Virus record (IMG/VR): IMGVR_UViG_3300050030_000049
Coordinates: 1 to 36,217 of that record
Length of the DNA: 36,217 nucleotides
Source of the DNA: a virus
Reading direction: 5' to 3' (one strand)
Shown: piece after piece, positions 1 to 7,434 of the stretch
Position numbering within the stretch: the first letter of the stretch is position 1
How the letters are laid out: each line of letters opens with the position of its first letter
The notes under the pieces: model-generated
The model's database searches: none
What the model was told of the DNA's origin: nothing
The model's input: only the letters and a program-made list of their open reading frames with translations
Position numbers and translations under genes: made by a program

Positions 1-1
1 A

Positions 2-547
2 TTTACATATACTTTTGCTTATAATCCACCATCACCTTATCAATTTGGTACAACAGTTTATGATAGTAATACAACTGACATGTTTGGTGCTAATGCATAC
101 TTTTATGAAAATCATAACCAACAATGGTTATTCTTCGGTATAAGCAGAAATAAAGCAACTGGATTGGTTTTTCGTAAAGTTTATACTACGTCAACATTAA
201 TCAATGCATATACTGGTAGTACCAATACTAATGGTATGCGTGATGGTGGTGCACCAGTAAATTTTTATGTAGGTTGTGGTAGAGGACGTGGTGTACAAGC
301 AACTTATAGAAGTCATATAAATGCTTTAGGTTATTGGAATCGTGCATTAACTCCAAGTGAAATTATTGCGGTTTGGAATGGTGGTGCAGGACTTAGTTAT
401 GCAAACTTGACTTCCGGACAAAAAACAAATTTAACTGCTTGGTATGATTGTGATGCCTTGAATGGCAGTAATGGAATAAATGATAAACATACTAATGGTT
501 ACAACTTAACAAAATATAATACGAACATTTCAATAGTATCAGTTTAA
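2..547 (+). CDS. LamG-like (concanavalin A fold) phage fibre protein, 5'-truncated by the window edge
   Basis: The frame is open to the left edge, so the gene start is missing; the first internal ATG at 80 is not the real start. About 180 C-terminal residues are visible. The stretch YWNRALTPSEIIAVWNGGAG is typical of the end of LamG/laminin-G-like jelly-roll domains of phage fibres, which commonly bind surface glycans. A further 50 or so residues follow it (WYDCDALNGSNG and beyond). The gene at 35360-36085 is a second protein of the same general type, so this phage probably carries two LamG fibre genes in tandem. The receptor-binding role is inferred. Confidence 0.75.
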   Translation, partial: FTYTFAYNPPSPYQFGTTVYDSNTTDMFGANAYFYENHNQQWLFFGISRNKATGLVFRKVYTTSTLINAYTGSTNTNGMRDGGAPVNFYVGCGRGRGVQATYRSHINALGYWNRALTPSEIIAVWNGGAGLSYANLTSGQKTNLTAWYDCDALNGSNGINDKHTNGYNLTKYNTNISIVSV

Positions 548-549
548 TT

Positions 550-666
550 ATGAGACTAACAAAACAACAACGACAAGTTGTCAACGAAGTTTGGCAACTA
601 CAGACAAAGCAAAAAATAACTCAGAACATCCGTGAATGGATTGAGAGAAACACAGATAAACTCTAA
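550..666 (+). CDS. Small 38-residue hypothetical protein
   Basis: A short charged ORF starts with ATG at 550, two bases after the LamG stop, and ends TAA at 664-666. Translation begins MRLTKQQRQVVNEVWQLQ and looks helical. I do not recognise a family. Most of it lies in the 110-bp sequence repeated at the end of the window, where its ATG is absent. That suggests the copy here is the natural arrangement. The spacing fits the tight packing of the neighbouring genes. Confidence 0.45.
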   Translation: MRLTKQQRQVVNEVWQLQTKQKITQNIREWIERNTDKL

Positions 667-687
667 TGAGCAATGAACGCAACAACA
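578..687 (+). repeat. 110-bp direct repeat, left copy (identical to 36108-36217)
   Basis: Bases 578-687 are identical to the last 110 bases of the window; homology starts at TTGTCAACGAAG and runs to the window end. Here the repeat lies inside the 38-residue ORF and the start of the next gene. Because it is not at the left end, this is not a simple terminal redundancy of the contig. It shows the genome is circular or circularly permuted in assembly, with two different sequences joining the same point. Confidence 0.9.
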
Positions 688-1038
688 GGTAATACAGTAT
701 TTAAAAAGGCATTTAAAGCCATTGTGACATTTTCAGCAGTCTTTGGCTTTGCTGCAAGTATTTGGCTTGTGAGTGCTTATTTCACAAAGAAAGACAGTAG
801 TGCTGTAGTTGTCAGTGATAAGGTTGAGATAGTAATTAAGAATCAAAAAGACGATAGAATTATTGTAGATACTATTTTGCTTAAATTAAATGGTTTGCAG
901 GTATTACAATCAAACATGGATAAACTCAATAGAAATCAACAAAACTTAACTAATGCAGTTGAAAATTTTATAAGAAATAATCGTTTGGCTACGAAGGAAG
1001 ACCTTGATAATTTTGTACAAGAATTAAAAAAAAAGTAG
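673..1038 (+). CDS. Small single-span membrane protein with coiled-coil tail
   Basis: 121 residues. A hydrophobic segment at about residues 15-37 (AIVTFSAVFGFAASIWLVSAYF) follows a basic N-terminus. A polar, helical C-terminal region rich in N, Q, K and L then looks like a coiled coil. The next two genes also encode coiled-coil and membrane proteins, including a holin candidate. A role in lysis or in anchoring at the envelope is therefore possible, but no family is recognised. Start chosen at ATG 673; the ATG at 666 runs into a stop after eight codons. Confidence 0.65.
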   Translation: MNATTGNTVFKKAFKAIVTFSAVFGFAASIWLVSAYFTKKDSSAVVVSDKVEIVIKNQKDDRIIVDTILLKLNGLQVLQSNMDKLNRNQQNLTNAVENFIRNNRLATKEDLDNFVQELKKK

Positions 1039-1059
1039 TTGATACGACAAAACATAATT

Positions 1060-1073
1060 TCAATATAATAGTA
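1060..1073 (+). promoter_or_regulatory. Degenerate copy of the phage late-promoter-like motif
   Basis: TCAATATAATAGTA matches the 14-base motif GTGTTATATTAGTA at 9 of 14 positions, including the final TAGTA. It is exactly 10 bases before the ATG at 1084, the same distance as the perfect copy before the portal gene. It could be a weak promoter of the same class or chance in AT-rich DNA. Confidence 0.3.
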
Positions 1074-1083
1074 ATCAAACACA

Positions 1084-1515
1084 ATGACAGCAAAAAAGAC
1101 AGTACAGGAATTAATCAGTAATCCAACCATGAGTGAAAAGGCTTTGAGTGGTGTAACATTTTCATCAGATGACAGACAATTTCTTAAAAGAGAATTTGAT
1201 GGTGTACTTGGCTATATGAAATCTGATGTATCTTCAAAAATAACTGAGACACAAAGATTTCTTGCTGAAATACTGATTGACACTCATAAGACTTTCAACC
1301 AGAAAATGGATACTTTAATGGAAGCCATGTTGGAGATTAAAAGAGATGTCAAAGAAATTCGTATTGAAATGAAGGAATTAAAATTAGACATCAAAAGCAT
1401 TAACTTGGACTTGTTAGTAATACACAAAGAATTACTTGCACATGATAAAAGAATAAAAGATGTTGAAAATAAATTAAAAAATAATGAAAGACAATTGGTT
1501 AAAAAGACTACATAA
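1084..1515 (+). CDS. Coiled-coil hypothetical protein
   Basis: 143 residues, strongly helical. From about residue 50 onward it shows a heptad-like pattern of I, L and M with K and E (for example LEIKRDVKEIRIEMKELKL), so it is predicted to be a long coiled coil. There is no membrane segment and no recognised family. Its 3' end overlaps the holin candidate (1484) by 32 bases. It may be structural or lysis-associated. Confidence 0.7.
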   Translation: MTAKKTVQELISNPTMSEKALSGVTFSSDDRQFLKREFDGVLGYMKSDVSSKITETQRFLAEILIDTHKTFNQKMDTLMEAMLEIKRDVKEIRIEMKELKLDIKSINLDLLVIHKELLAHDKRIKDVENKLKNNERQLVKKTT

Positions 1516-1726
1516 ATTCTTCCTGTGCTTCTTGCAAGACAATTGCGAATACTCAATTAAAAAGGCATTGGTGGTTATTTTCACTTGTCTTGCAATATAT
1601 TTGGCGGTCTTCACTATGAAGGCAGATTTCTTCTTCGAAACTCTGACATTCATTGCAGTACTACTTGGTTTAAGAACATGGGAAAGGCGTAACATCATAG
1701 CAAAACCCAACGAAAATAAAGAATAA
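1484..1726 (+). CDS. Holin candidate (small membrane protein)
   Basis: 80 residues with a basic N-terminus, two likely membrane segments at about residues 27-44 (ALVVIFTCLAIYLAVF) and 48-66 (FFFETLTFIAVLLGLRTW), and a short charged tail. This size and topology fit two-span phage holins, which let the lysin reach the cell wall. It overlaps the previous gene and lies next to other small envelope-type genes. No lysin is adjacent; the best candidate lytic enzyme is the DUF5675 gene at 9426-9824. The call rests on topology, not on a diagnostic motif. Confidence 0.55.
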   Translation: MKDNWLKRLHKFFLCFLQDNCEYSIKKALVVIFTCLAIYLAVFTMKADFFFETLTFIAVLLGLRTWERRNIIAKPNENKE

Positions 1727-1740
1727 GTGTTATATTAGTA
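1727..1740 (+). promoter_or_regulatory. Late-promoter-like motif before the portal gene
   Basis: A perfect copy of GTGTTATATTAGTA ends exactly 10 bases before the portal ATG. It lies in the gap after the holin gene, a natural site for a promoter of the portal-connector unit. Confidence 0.75.
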
Positions 1741-1750
1741 AAACAACAAC

Positions 1751-3049
1751 ATGACAGAAAAAACAAAAGAATCAACTGTAACCTTTAGAACTGTTGTTAT
1801 TAACAAAGAAAATTTCTTGAGAGTGATTAACCCCGACCAGCAGGTACAAGAGACCAGTGGTTATATGGCTTATCACGCAGGAATTTATGGTAATAAAACA
1901 GATAATGGTTTCTTTGATTTATGTATCGACCTTTACACCAACGGTGCAGGAGCACATCAAAACTTGGTGAATTTAAAGGCAAACTTAATACTTGGAAATA
2001 ATCTCCAAGCAGAAGACAACAATGATGAAAGCAAAGTTGACCCATTCATTGCAAAACGTAATAAAGCCGGAGAAAACCTCAAAGTAGTTTATGCTCGTTT
2101 GGCTAAAGACTTTGCGTTATTCAATGGCTGTGTGCTACAAGTAGTATTCAATCGTGAAGGAAAAATAGCAGAATGCTATCATGTGCCAATGCAGAATTTC
2201 AGACTTGGTAAACAGAATAAATACGGACGATTCGAATACGGTTATATTTCACAGCAATGGAGTATAATTCAGAATAGTCGTGTAAATAAAGGTGTTAAAG
2301 ACATGGTTAAGATTAGACTCTTTGACCCAACCGACTATCAAAAGCACCCAGTACAATTACTATACTTGAAAGACTACAGTTACACACCCTACGCAGTACC
2401 AAGTTATACGTCAGCAATAAATTGGATACTGGTTTCAAGAGAAATTTCAGACTTTCACTTGAATAACATCAAATCAAATTTCTTCTTAGGTGGTATGTTG
2501 ACTATTCCAAAGAACGGTATGTCACCAGAGCAAATTGAAGAAAATGCACAACAGATAGAACGCATTTACAAAGGTGGAACTGGTATGAAATTACTTTTAC
2601 AGTACACCGATGACATGACTAATGGTAAAGGAGAATTCGAGAAATTCAGTCCGGACGACCAGGATAAAATGTGGGACATCCTTGCACAACAGAGTTTTCA
2701 GCAAATAGTCACAGCACATCAATCATACCCCATGTTGGCGGGAGCAGACAATAAAGGCAGTGGAGCAGACCTTGGTGGTGATGCAAACAAACTCATAACA
2801 ACTTTGGCAAGTTTCAACTCATTGGTAACAGAAGGTTATAAGCAAATAATTGTTGATGGAATAAATCGTATTATGGAAATAAACGAATTACCACCAGTAA
2901 TTGTAATAACTGAAATGCCTAAGATTACTCAGCCAAAAGATAATGGAGTTTTGACAGTTAATGAAATCCGTGAAATGCTTTATGGTTTACCGGAAATCGA
3001 CTCAAGTGTAAATAATGTCGCACCGACTAACACTATTCCGGCAGTATAA
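1751..3049 (+). CDS. Phage portal protein
   Basis: 432 residues, within the usual portal range. The portal forms the dodecameric ring at the capsid vertex through which DNA is packaged and ejected. The order of features is portal-like: a wing/clip region, the segment around SREISDFHLNNIKSNFFLGG, a helical stem, and near the C-terminus VLTVNEIREMLYGLPEID, which resembles the 'ltvNEiRe..Gl' signature of portals in many Bacteroidetes and Gram-positive phages. It is followed with a one-base overlap (TAATG) by a connector-like gene. The portal is far from terL (12443) and from the capsid gene (26607), an unusual order. Confidence 0.85.
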   Translation: MTEKTKESTVTFRTVVINKENFLRVINPDQQVQETSGYMAYHAGIYGNKTDNGFFDLCIDLYTNGAGAHQNLVNLKANLILGNNLQAEDNNDESKVDPFIAKRNKAGENLKVVYARLAKDFALFNGCVLQVVFNREGKIAECYHVPMQNFRLGKQNKYGRFEYGYISQQWSIIQNSRVNKGVKDMVKIRLFDPTDYQKHPVQLLYLKDYSYTPYAVPSYTSAINWILVSREISDFHLNNIKSNFFLGGMLTIPKNGMSPEQIEENAQQIERIYKGGTGMKLLLQYTDDMTNGKGEFEKFSPDDQDKMWDILAQQSFQQIVTAHQSYPMLAGADNKGSGADLGGDANKLITTLASFNSLVTEGYKQIIVDGINRIMEINELPPVIVITEMPKITQPKDNGVLTVNEIREMLYGLPEIDSSVNNVAPTNTIPAV

Positions 3050-3600
3050 TGGAAAGTACAATCGTAAACACAGAACAAGCAAAAAAATTGACAAGTTTGA
3101 GTCAGAACATTGACCCGGAACTTATCGAGAATCACTTGCTTATAAGCCAGCAATTATATGTTGCACCAGTGCTTGGTACGGCTTTATATGATGACATAGT
3201 AAGTCGTTATGATAACCAAGCATTAACCGGAGATAGTGGATTTCTATATGAGGAATACATCATACCTGCCGTTTGTTTTGGAGCATGGTATAGTGCAGCA
3301 CCATTCTTAAATTACCGTACTCAAAGAGCCGGAATTCAGACTTTAGCCTCACCTGACAATGTTGCTGTTACCCCGGAAGAATTTAACATATATGTATCGA
3401 GAGTGCAGAACTTAAAAGATTTTTATTGTCAACGCCTTAACGATTATCTAATTAAAGACAAGTATCAAAAATTCCCACTTTTCCGCAGTGATGACACACC
3501 TGTTGAATCGAATCGTGGCAGCAGTTTATATTTAGGATTCGGTAGACGTACTCCAAAAAAATCACCATGTTGTGATGATGACTGGATGTATGGCAGATAA
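3049..3600 (+). CDS. Head-tail connector/adaptor-like protein
   Basis: 183 residues. The N-terminal half (LSQNIDPELIENHLLISQQL, then YVAPVLGTALYDDI) resembles the DUF6712-type head-tail adaptor proteins that follow portal genes in Bacteroidetes phages. These dock under the portal and connect it to the neck. The helical middle segment IIPAVCFGAWYSAAPFLNYR fits. The C-terminus carries a short Cys-Asp-rich tail (SPCCDDDWMYG). It overlaps the portal stop by one base, so it is probably translationally coupled. Family assignment is from recall and position. Confidence 0.65.
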   Translation: MESTIVNTEQAKKLTSLSQNIDPELIENHLLISQQLYVAPVLGTALYDDIVSRYDNQALTGDSGFLYEEYIIPAVCFGAWYSAAPFLNYRTQRAGIQTLASPDNVAVTPEEFNIYVSRVQNLKDFYCQRLNDYLIKDKYQKFPLFRSDDTPVESNRGSSLYLGFGRRTPKKSPCCDDDWMYGR

Positions 3601-3605
3601 AAACG

Positions 3606-3639
3606 AAAAGACCGTGGCACAATACCACGGTCTTTTTTT
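3606..3639. terminator. Bidirectional Rho-independent terminator between convergent operons
   Basis: A 12-bp perfect stem (AAAAGACCGTGG with CCACGGTCTTTT), a 7-base loop and T/A runs on both sides. It lies between the plus-strand connector stop (3600) and the minus-strand methyltransferase stop (3683), so it can end transcription in both directions. Confidence 0.9.
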
Positions 3640-3682
3640 AAAACCAAAACCTAAAAAAATGAATCACCAGTACAAATATAGT

Positions 3683-4369
3683 TTATTCCTTTGGAACTTC
3701 CAAGGCTTTACGTCTGAGTAAATAAAATCTTTTTTCACTTGGGAATTGTACGTCAGTAACTTTACCATTTTCATTAACTTGTATGCCGGAAATCCAATAA
3801 TTAACTTGTATGCCGGAAATCCAATAAATAACTTCCCAGTTTGGGAACTCTTGAATTTTTGACAATACTTCACGTGGATGCATGTGTGGTGCTAAAGGCA
3901 AGCCATCAGTAGTAAACTGACTATTAGTATCTGTACTATAAATGATAATGTATTTACCACAGAACTTGTTGAACAGCAAATCACACATGTCCAAGAAATC
4001 CTTATCAGAGGTTTGATGAAACCACACGTCAAGACATAACATCAAGTGTGACGATAATTCTAAATTCTTTAAGTCAGAAGTAAATTCATACTTGAGACTA
4101 TTTGGTATTTTACGGGTCTTTTCCTTGCAAATTTCAATTGCTTTTGGACTAATGTCATAACCACTATAAGCAATGGGTATTTTATACATCAGTAGATTTG
4201 CACCATCCCCACAACCAAATTCCGAAATTGTACGAATGCCAAATTGTTGTACCCAATGATTTATTATTGTTGCTTTCATAAGTGCTTCTTGACCATAACT
4301 GCCTGCTCCGGACGACCCCCCATTTACATACCTTGAATTCCAGTATTCTGCTAAATTAAATGTTTCCAT
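3683..4369 (-). CDS. Class I SAM-dependent methyltransferase
   Basis: 228 residues. Residues about 48-57 (ISEFGCGDGANLL) form the glycine-rich motif I that binds S-adenosylmethionine. SGYDISPKAIEICKEK is the usual motif II region with the acidic ribose-binding residue, and LMLCLDVWFHQT is a post-motif region. There is no DNA-methyltransferase catalytic motif (DPPY/NPPF or PC), so a small molecule, sugar or protein substrate is more likely. It is the last gene of a minus-strand operon with two glycosyltransferase-like genes, so glycan methylation is one reasonable guess. It contains a 27-bp in-frame tandem duplication (YWISGIQVN twice). Start at 4369 overlaps the HNH gene end by 14 bases. Confidence 0.8.
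   Translation of the reverse strand: METFNLAEYWNSRYVNGGSSGAGSYGQEALMKATIINHWVQQFGIRTISEFGCGDGANLLMYKIPIAYSGYDISPKAIEICKEKTRKIPNSLKYEFTSDLKNLELSSHLMLCLDVWFHQTSDKDFLDMCDLLFNKFCGKYIIIYSTDTNSQFTTDGLPLAPHMHPREVLSKIQEFPNWEVIYWISGIQVNYWISGIQVNENGKVTDVQFPSEKRFYLLRRKALEVPKE
3773..3827. repeat. Perfect 27-bp tandem duplication inside the methyltransferase gene
   Basis: Two adjacent identical 27-base units (3773-3799 and 3800-3826) encode YWISGIQVN twice in a row near the C-terminus. The absence of any mismatch suggests a recent slippage event. Confidence 0.95.
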
Positions 4370-4883
4370 AAGTTTCTTTTTTATAATTTCTATTATTTAT
4401 TACGCCATCAATTGTTTCTCTGCATACGCCAAATTTTATTGCAAATTCTTTACGTGATGTTTTACCTATTGATGAACGTATTTCTTTTACTTGTTGAGTT
4501 GATAGTTTATGAAGATGATTAGCATTCATTAAACCAGTACGAAATGCATGTTGTTTATTCTCTTTTGAAGTACACCATTCAAGATTATCAACACAACAAT
4601 TTGTTTTAATACCATCTTTATGATTAACCTCTGGTAAATTAAGTGGATTAGGTATAAATGCTTTTGCTACCATTACATGAATTCTAAATCGTCTTGCAAC
4701 TTTATCTTTTGATAATTTGGTTGAAAGATAACCATTAGTATCTACATTATTAGTAAGAATTCTTTCTGGTTGTAAATAAGTAACTTTAGCATTATTTCTA
4801 AATTTAGCAAGTGATTTTACTTCACCACATTCGTTAATTTGATAACGACCCTCATACTCTTCAATGTCTTTCCAGATTTCCAT
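4356..4883 (-). CDS. NUMOD4-HNH free-standing homing endonuclease (copy 1)
   Basis: 175 residues. The N-terminus EIWKDIEEYEGRYQINECG is a NUMOD4 DNA-binding motif. RIHVMVAKAFIPNP, then PEVNHKDG and NLEWCTSKEN, form the HNH_3-type nuclease core. The C-terminal part (LSTQQVKEIRSS... CRETIDGVINNRNY) looks like a helix-turn-helix specificity domain. Such enzymes nick DNA and promote copying of their own gene. The start overlaps the upstream gene's stop as TAATG, and the end overlaps the methyltransferase start, so this copy is fully woven into the operon. Two relatives lie at 18645 and 24387. Confidence 0.92.
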   Translation of the reverse strand: MEIWKDIEEYEGRYQINECGEVKSLAKFRNNAKVTYLQPERILTNNVDTNGYLSTKLSKDKVARRFRIHVMVAKAFIPNPLNLPEVNHKDGIKTNCCVDNLEWCTSKENKQHAFRTGLMNANHLHKLSTQQVKEIRSSIGKTSRKEFAIKFGVCRETIDGVINNRNYKKETYGNI

Positions 4884-5602
4884 TATTTTAATTGTTTGAA
4901 GCCGTAAATAATAAAAGTGGTTTGTATAATGTCTGCGTTTGGTTTTAAGGCGTATTCATTAAAAACATAGTATTCATCAGGAAGTTGCTCTTTATGTCGG
5001 ATGTAACCTTCTTCATGTGCAAGAACAACTCTTTTAATACCTGCCTTTTTCATGTTGTAACTGACATATAAATCATCCATTGAAACATTACCACATTGAT
5101 TGTACCATTCTGAATAATCCTTAAACCATTCACGTTTCCAGAGACTTCCGCAGTTAGATGCAATGTCAACTTCAATGTTACCTATGACTTCTTTAAGTCC
5201 ACGAAAGACTGTCCGGTCACGATAATAAGATTGAATCAAACCTTGATTAAGCACTACTCCGTGCAATGAAACCATTGCTTGAAAATCCTCACAACCTCTG
5301 ATAAGATAGGCAAGAAAATCTGGTGGGTATAGAATGTCATTATCAACGAGACAAATATAAGGATTTTTGCCATCGGCTAAGTATTGTAACTTGGAATTAC
5401 TTCCTTTAGCATTGTCACCACGATAGATAGTAATCCTATCATCACTACTTAATTCTCGTTGAACATACTCAAATTGGTCTTCAGTATAGTTATTCAATGT
5501 CAATGTAGCAGTGCCAAATTCTGGCTGAAATCTCAGACTGTTGATTGTCTGAACTTCGAAGCCATGTCGCCAGATACATGCACAATAGATGTCAACTTTC
5601 AT
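4883..5602 (-). CDS. GT-A type glycosyltransferase-like protein
   Basis: 239 residues from the chosen start. MKVDIYCACIWRHGFEVQTI begins a Rossmann-like strand. Around residues 75-100, SKLQYLADGKNPYICLVDND shows the DxD-type metal and nucleotide-sugar site (DND) of family 2-like enzymes. A Trp- and Asp-rich acceptor region follows (WFKDYSEWYNQCGNVSMDDL). The start at 5602 is chosen because it makes an ATGA overlap with the upstream gene; an in-frame ATG at 5629 is the alternative. With the second such enzyme at 5946-6554 it suggests sugar decoration of the virion or host surface. The substrate cannot be told. Confidence 0.75.
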   Translation of the reverse strand: MKVDIYCACIWRHGFEVQTINSLRFQPEFGTATLTLNNYTEDQFEYVQRELSSDDRITIYRGDNAKGSNSKLQYLADGKNPYICLVDNDILYPPDFLAYLIRGCEDFQAMVSLHGVVLNQGLIQSYYRDRTVFRGLKEVIGNIEVDIASNCGSLWKREWFKDYSEWYNQCGNVSMDDLYVSYNMKKAGIKRVVLAHEEGYIRHKEQLPDEYYVFNEYALKPNADIIQTTFIIYGFKQLK

Positions 5603-5796
5603 TGGTATAACTGTGTTAATTTCTTCCATTCTCTGGTCAAGCCATAGATGTATTGTATGTCTTCACCTGCTGAGTTTATGGCATATACTAATTCATTTTT
5701 ACTGCAATTTAAGGTTAAGTAATCACCTTCAATGCTGAAATGTAATTCAAGTGCCTCAAGCAAAATTCTCATTTCAAGTGTGTTATTTACTGTCAT
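5599..5796 (-). CDS. Small hypothetical protein (65 residues)
   Basis: A short ORF (MTVNNTLEMRILLEALEL...) with a helical N-terminal half and a mixed C-terminus ending LTREWKKLTQLYQ. No membrane segment, no recognised family. It is accepted as real because it fills the space between two operon genes with the usual short overlaps: ATGA with the downstream glycosyltransferase and 14 bases with the upstream small gene. Confidence 0.6.
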   Translation of the reverse strand: MTVNNTLEMRILLEALELHFSIEGDYLTLNCSKNELVYAINSAGEDIQYIYGLTREWKKLTQLYQ

Positions 5797-5968
5797 TTTC
5801 TTTTAATTGTTTATTAATTTTTTTTATTGCTTCCTCATCATAAAATACAGCATAAAATTCTCTATCAAAATTATCTCTTACAAGATACATTCTTCCTGCT
5901 TCAATAGTTTCAACAGATTCTAAAAATTTTATGTTAAATCTTTCATTAGAGTCCATAATTATTTCCAT
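5783..5968 (-). CDS. Small hypothetical protein (61 residues)
   Basis: Translation begins MEIIMDSNERFNIKFLESVE. It is acidic, probably alpha/beta, and ends in a charged helix (EEAIKKINKQLKEND). It overlaps the end of the glycosyltransferase gene (5946) by 23 bases if the first ATG is used; a second ATG at 5956 would shorten this. No family recognised. Accepted on operon context. Confidence 0.55.
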   Translation of the reverse strand: MEIIMDSNERFNIKFLESVETIEAGRMYLVRDNFDREFYAVFYDEEAIKKINKQLKENDSK

Positions 5969-6554
5969 GTGGTCCTTTCTGAGTTTTAGTTAATACTTTA
6001 TCAATCCATTTTAATTCCAGACCTTTTGCTTCAAGTTGTTTTCCTACACGATAATCTCCCATTGAAAATCTCCCCCAATCTACAGGATTGTGTTTTGAAT
6101 GATACATAAATCCTATGCCACTAAAATCACAGGCAGTAATTGCTTTGCCAAAACTATGTGAAGGCACACTCCAATTTGGAAGTATCTGTACTTTCCAGAT
6201 AAGTAGTTGGTCTTCATGGTCAATGTTATCAACAATTGTCTGTAGACTATTTTCATCAACAAAAGCATCATCGTCATCAATTGCAAGACACCATTCTTGA
6301 GTGCAACTATTAGCCAAATCATTAAGTAATAAGTTGTGTGGCGCATAATAATGTCCTTGTGGAACAACCAAATTATCCGGTCTGGTCTCAAGTTTCAGTG
6401 GTCTGGCAAAACGATAATACTCGCATGGTACATCACTACCAACTATAAAAGCAAAGTTTGGATAGGATTGTTTCATGACTGATTGATAACAGACCTTGAA
6501 CATGTCTTCTCGATTGTGAGTGCGACAGAGTATATTTATGATTGGCTTAGTCAT
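5946..6554 (-). CDS. Family 2-like glycosyltransferase
   Basis: 202 residues from the chosen start. The N-terminus KPIINILCRTHNREDMFKVC and SVMKQSYPNFAFIVGSD match the opening of GT2 enzymes. WCLAIDDDDAFVDENSLQ supplies the acidic DxD metal site, and the C-terminus has a W-rich acceptor segment. It would transfer a sugar from a nucleotide sugar. The ATG at 6554 is preferred over 6581 because ATGACTAA gives an 8-base overlap with the upstream stop, typical of this operon. The acceptor is unknown. Confidence 0.78.
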   Translation of the reverse strand: MTKPIINILCRTHNREDMFKVCYQSVMKQSYPNFAFIVGSDVPCEYYRFARPLKLETRPDNLVVPQGHYYAPHNLLLNDLANSCTQEWCLAIDDDDAFVDENSLQTIVDNIDHEDQLLIWKVQILPNWSVPSHSFGKAITACDFSGIGFMYHSKHNPVDWGRFSMGDYRVGKQLEAKGLELKWIDKVLTKTQKGPHGNNYGL

Positions 6555-6843
6555 CGTCTGCACAAGTAAAGAGATTGTCAAGGTCTGTTAATGTTGGCTT
6601 ATCACCGACAAGCATTTCTTCAAGTGCTTCTTGTGAAGTCAACCATTGGAAGTATTCATCCGGTTGCATTTCGGCTATTCTTGTAGCCATGAACATTTCT
6701 GAGGATTTACTCATTGATTGCGAGTTTATGTAAGAGTTTATTTGCTTTGCAAGGCTTTCCATCTTGATGTGCTTGTATTTCAACTGCGTAAAGTACATGC
6801 ATTGTCTCTTGGAATCCCAAGCGGTCTTTTTGTAAATAGTCAT
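6547..6843 (-). CDS. Hypothetical protein (98 residues)
   Basis: A soluble, mostly helical protein (LKYKHIKMESLAKQINSYI, then RIAEMQPDEYFQWLTSQ) with a very acidic C-terminus ending CADDD. No family recognised. It is the second gene of the minus-strand operon, 42 bases after the first, and its stop overlaps the glycosyltransferase start. Function cannot be inferred. Confidence 0.65.
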   Translation of the reverse strand: MTIYKKTAWDSKRQCMYFTQLKYKHIKMESLAKQINSYINSQSMSKSSEMFMATRIAEMQPDEYFQWLTSQEALEEMLVGDKPTLTDLDNLFTCADDD

Positions 6844-6885
6844 ATAGACTAATCCACGATTGATGATTTGCTGGTGGTTTTCTCA

Positions 6886-7362
6886 TTAGAATGAATTGAA
6901 TAAGTCGGTTAATTCTTGAAAGTTTACACCTTTTAATTCACGTGCATATACCATACGTGAAGTCTTGTAGCAACCGTCATGTCTAAACCAAGCCATTTCC
7001 GGTACTTGAATCTCATTACGTAAGAATTGTATTCCGGCTTGAGTTAATCTCCAGTCACCTTTACTACGGAACTTCTGTTTTGATTCATTATGATTTTCGA
7101 TTAACCACCAAGGATTATCAGACATGCAACCGTATGCAGTTAATAACATCGGTTTCCATTTACCGTCAACCCATTTACCAAAGTGCTTGGCAACTAAATC
7201 CTGCACTTCTCTATAGTTGACCCAGTTGTTTTCATTGGCTTTGTCATACTTACCTATATGACCAAGTGCCATTAACCATATAAGATTTCTCTTAGTCAAG
7301 GTTACTTTGTAATCAACAATTGGCTGACAACATGTTTCGCAATAAATTTGATTGTTTACCAT
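6886..7362 (-). CDS. Hypothetical early protein with N-terminal Cys pair
   Basis: 158 residues from ATG 7362. The N-terminus VNNQIYCETCCQPIV carries a CxxCC cluster that could bind a metal, but no second pair is obvious. The middle (LIWLMALGHIGKYDKANEN, then YREVQDLVAKHFGKWVDGKW) and DWRLTQAGIQFLRNEI look like a winged-helix-type fold. The longer start at 7413 is rejected because it would overlap the promoter at 7383-7414. As the first gene behind a strong host-type promoter it may be an early regulatory or host-takeover protein; this is a guess. Confidence 0.7.
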   Translation of the reverse strand: MVNNQIYCETCCQPIVDYKVTLTKRNLIWLMALGHIGKYDKANENNWVNYREVQDLVAKHFGKWVDGKWKPMLLTAYGCMSDNPWWLIENHNESKQKFRSKGDWRLTQAGIQFLRNEIQVPEMAWFRHDGCYKTSRMVYARELKGVNFQELTDLFNSF

Positions 7363-7382
7363 AATTTCTGAATTTGTTTCTG

Positions 7383-7414
7383 CAAATATACGAAGGATAA
7401 TTTTAATTAGCAAA
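7383..7414 (-). promoter_or_regulatory. Bacteroidetes-type promoter for the minus-strand operon
   Basis: On the minus strand, TTTG (7411-7414), a 20-base spacer, then TATATTTG (7383-7390), a perfect match to the Bacteroidetes TTTG/TAnnTTTG consensus. The predicted transcript start near 7379 leaves a leader of about 17 bases before the ATG at 7362. Confidence 0.85.
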
Positions 7415-7434
7415 CAAAAATAAAGATTAATTTA

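Noticed and set aside
578-687. Simple direct terminal repeat of a linear genome
   Set aside because: The left copy is internal, 577 bases from the window end, with different upstream sequence, so the contig ends are not plain terminal repeats.
3773-3827. CRISPR-like repeat
   Set aside because: It is only two adjacent units with no spacer, in frame within a gene.
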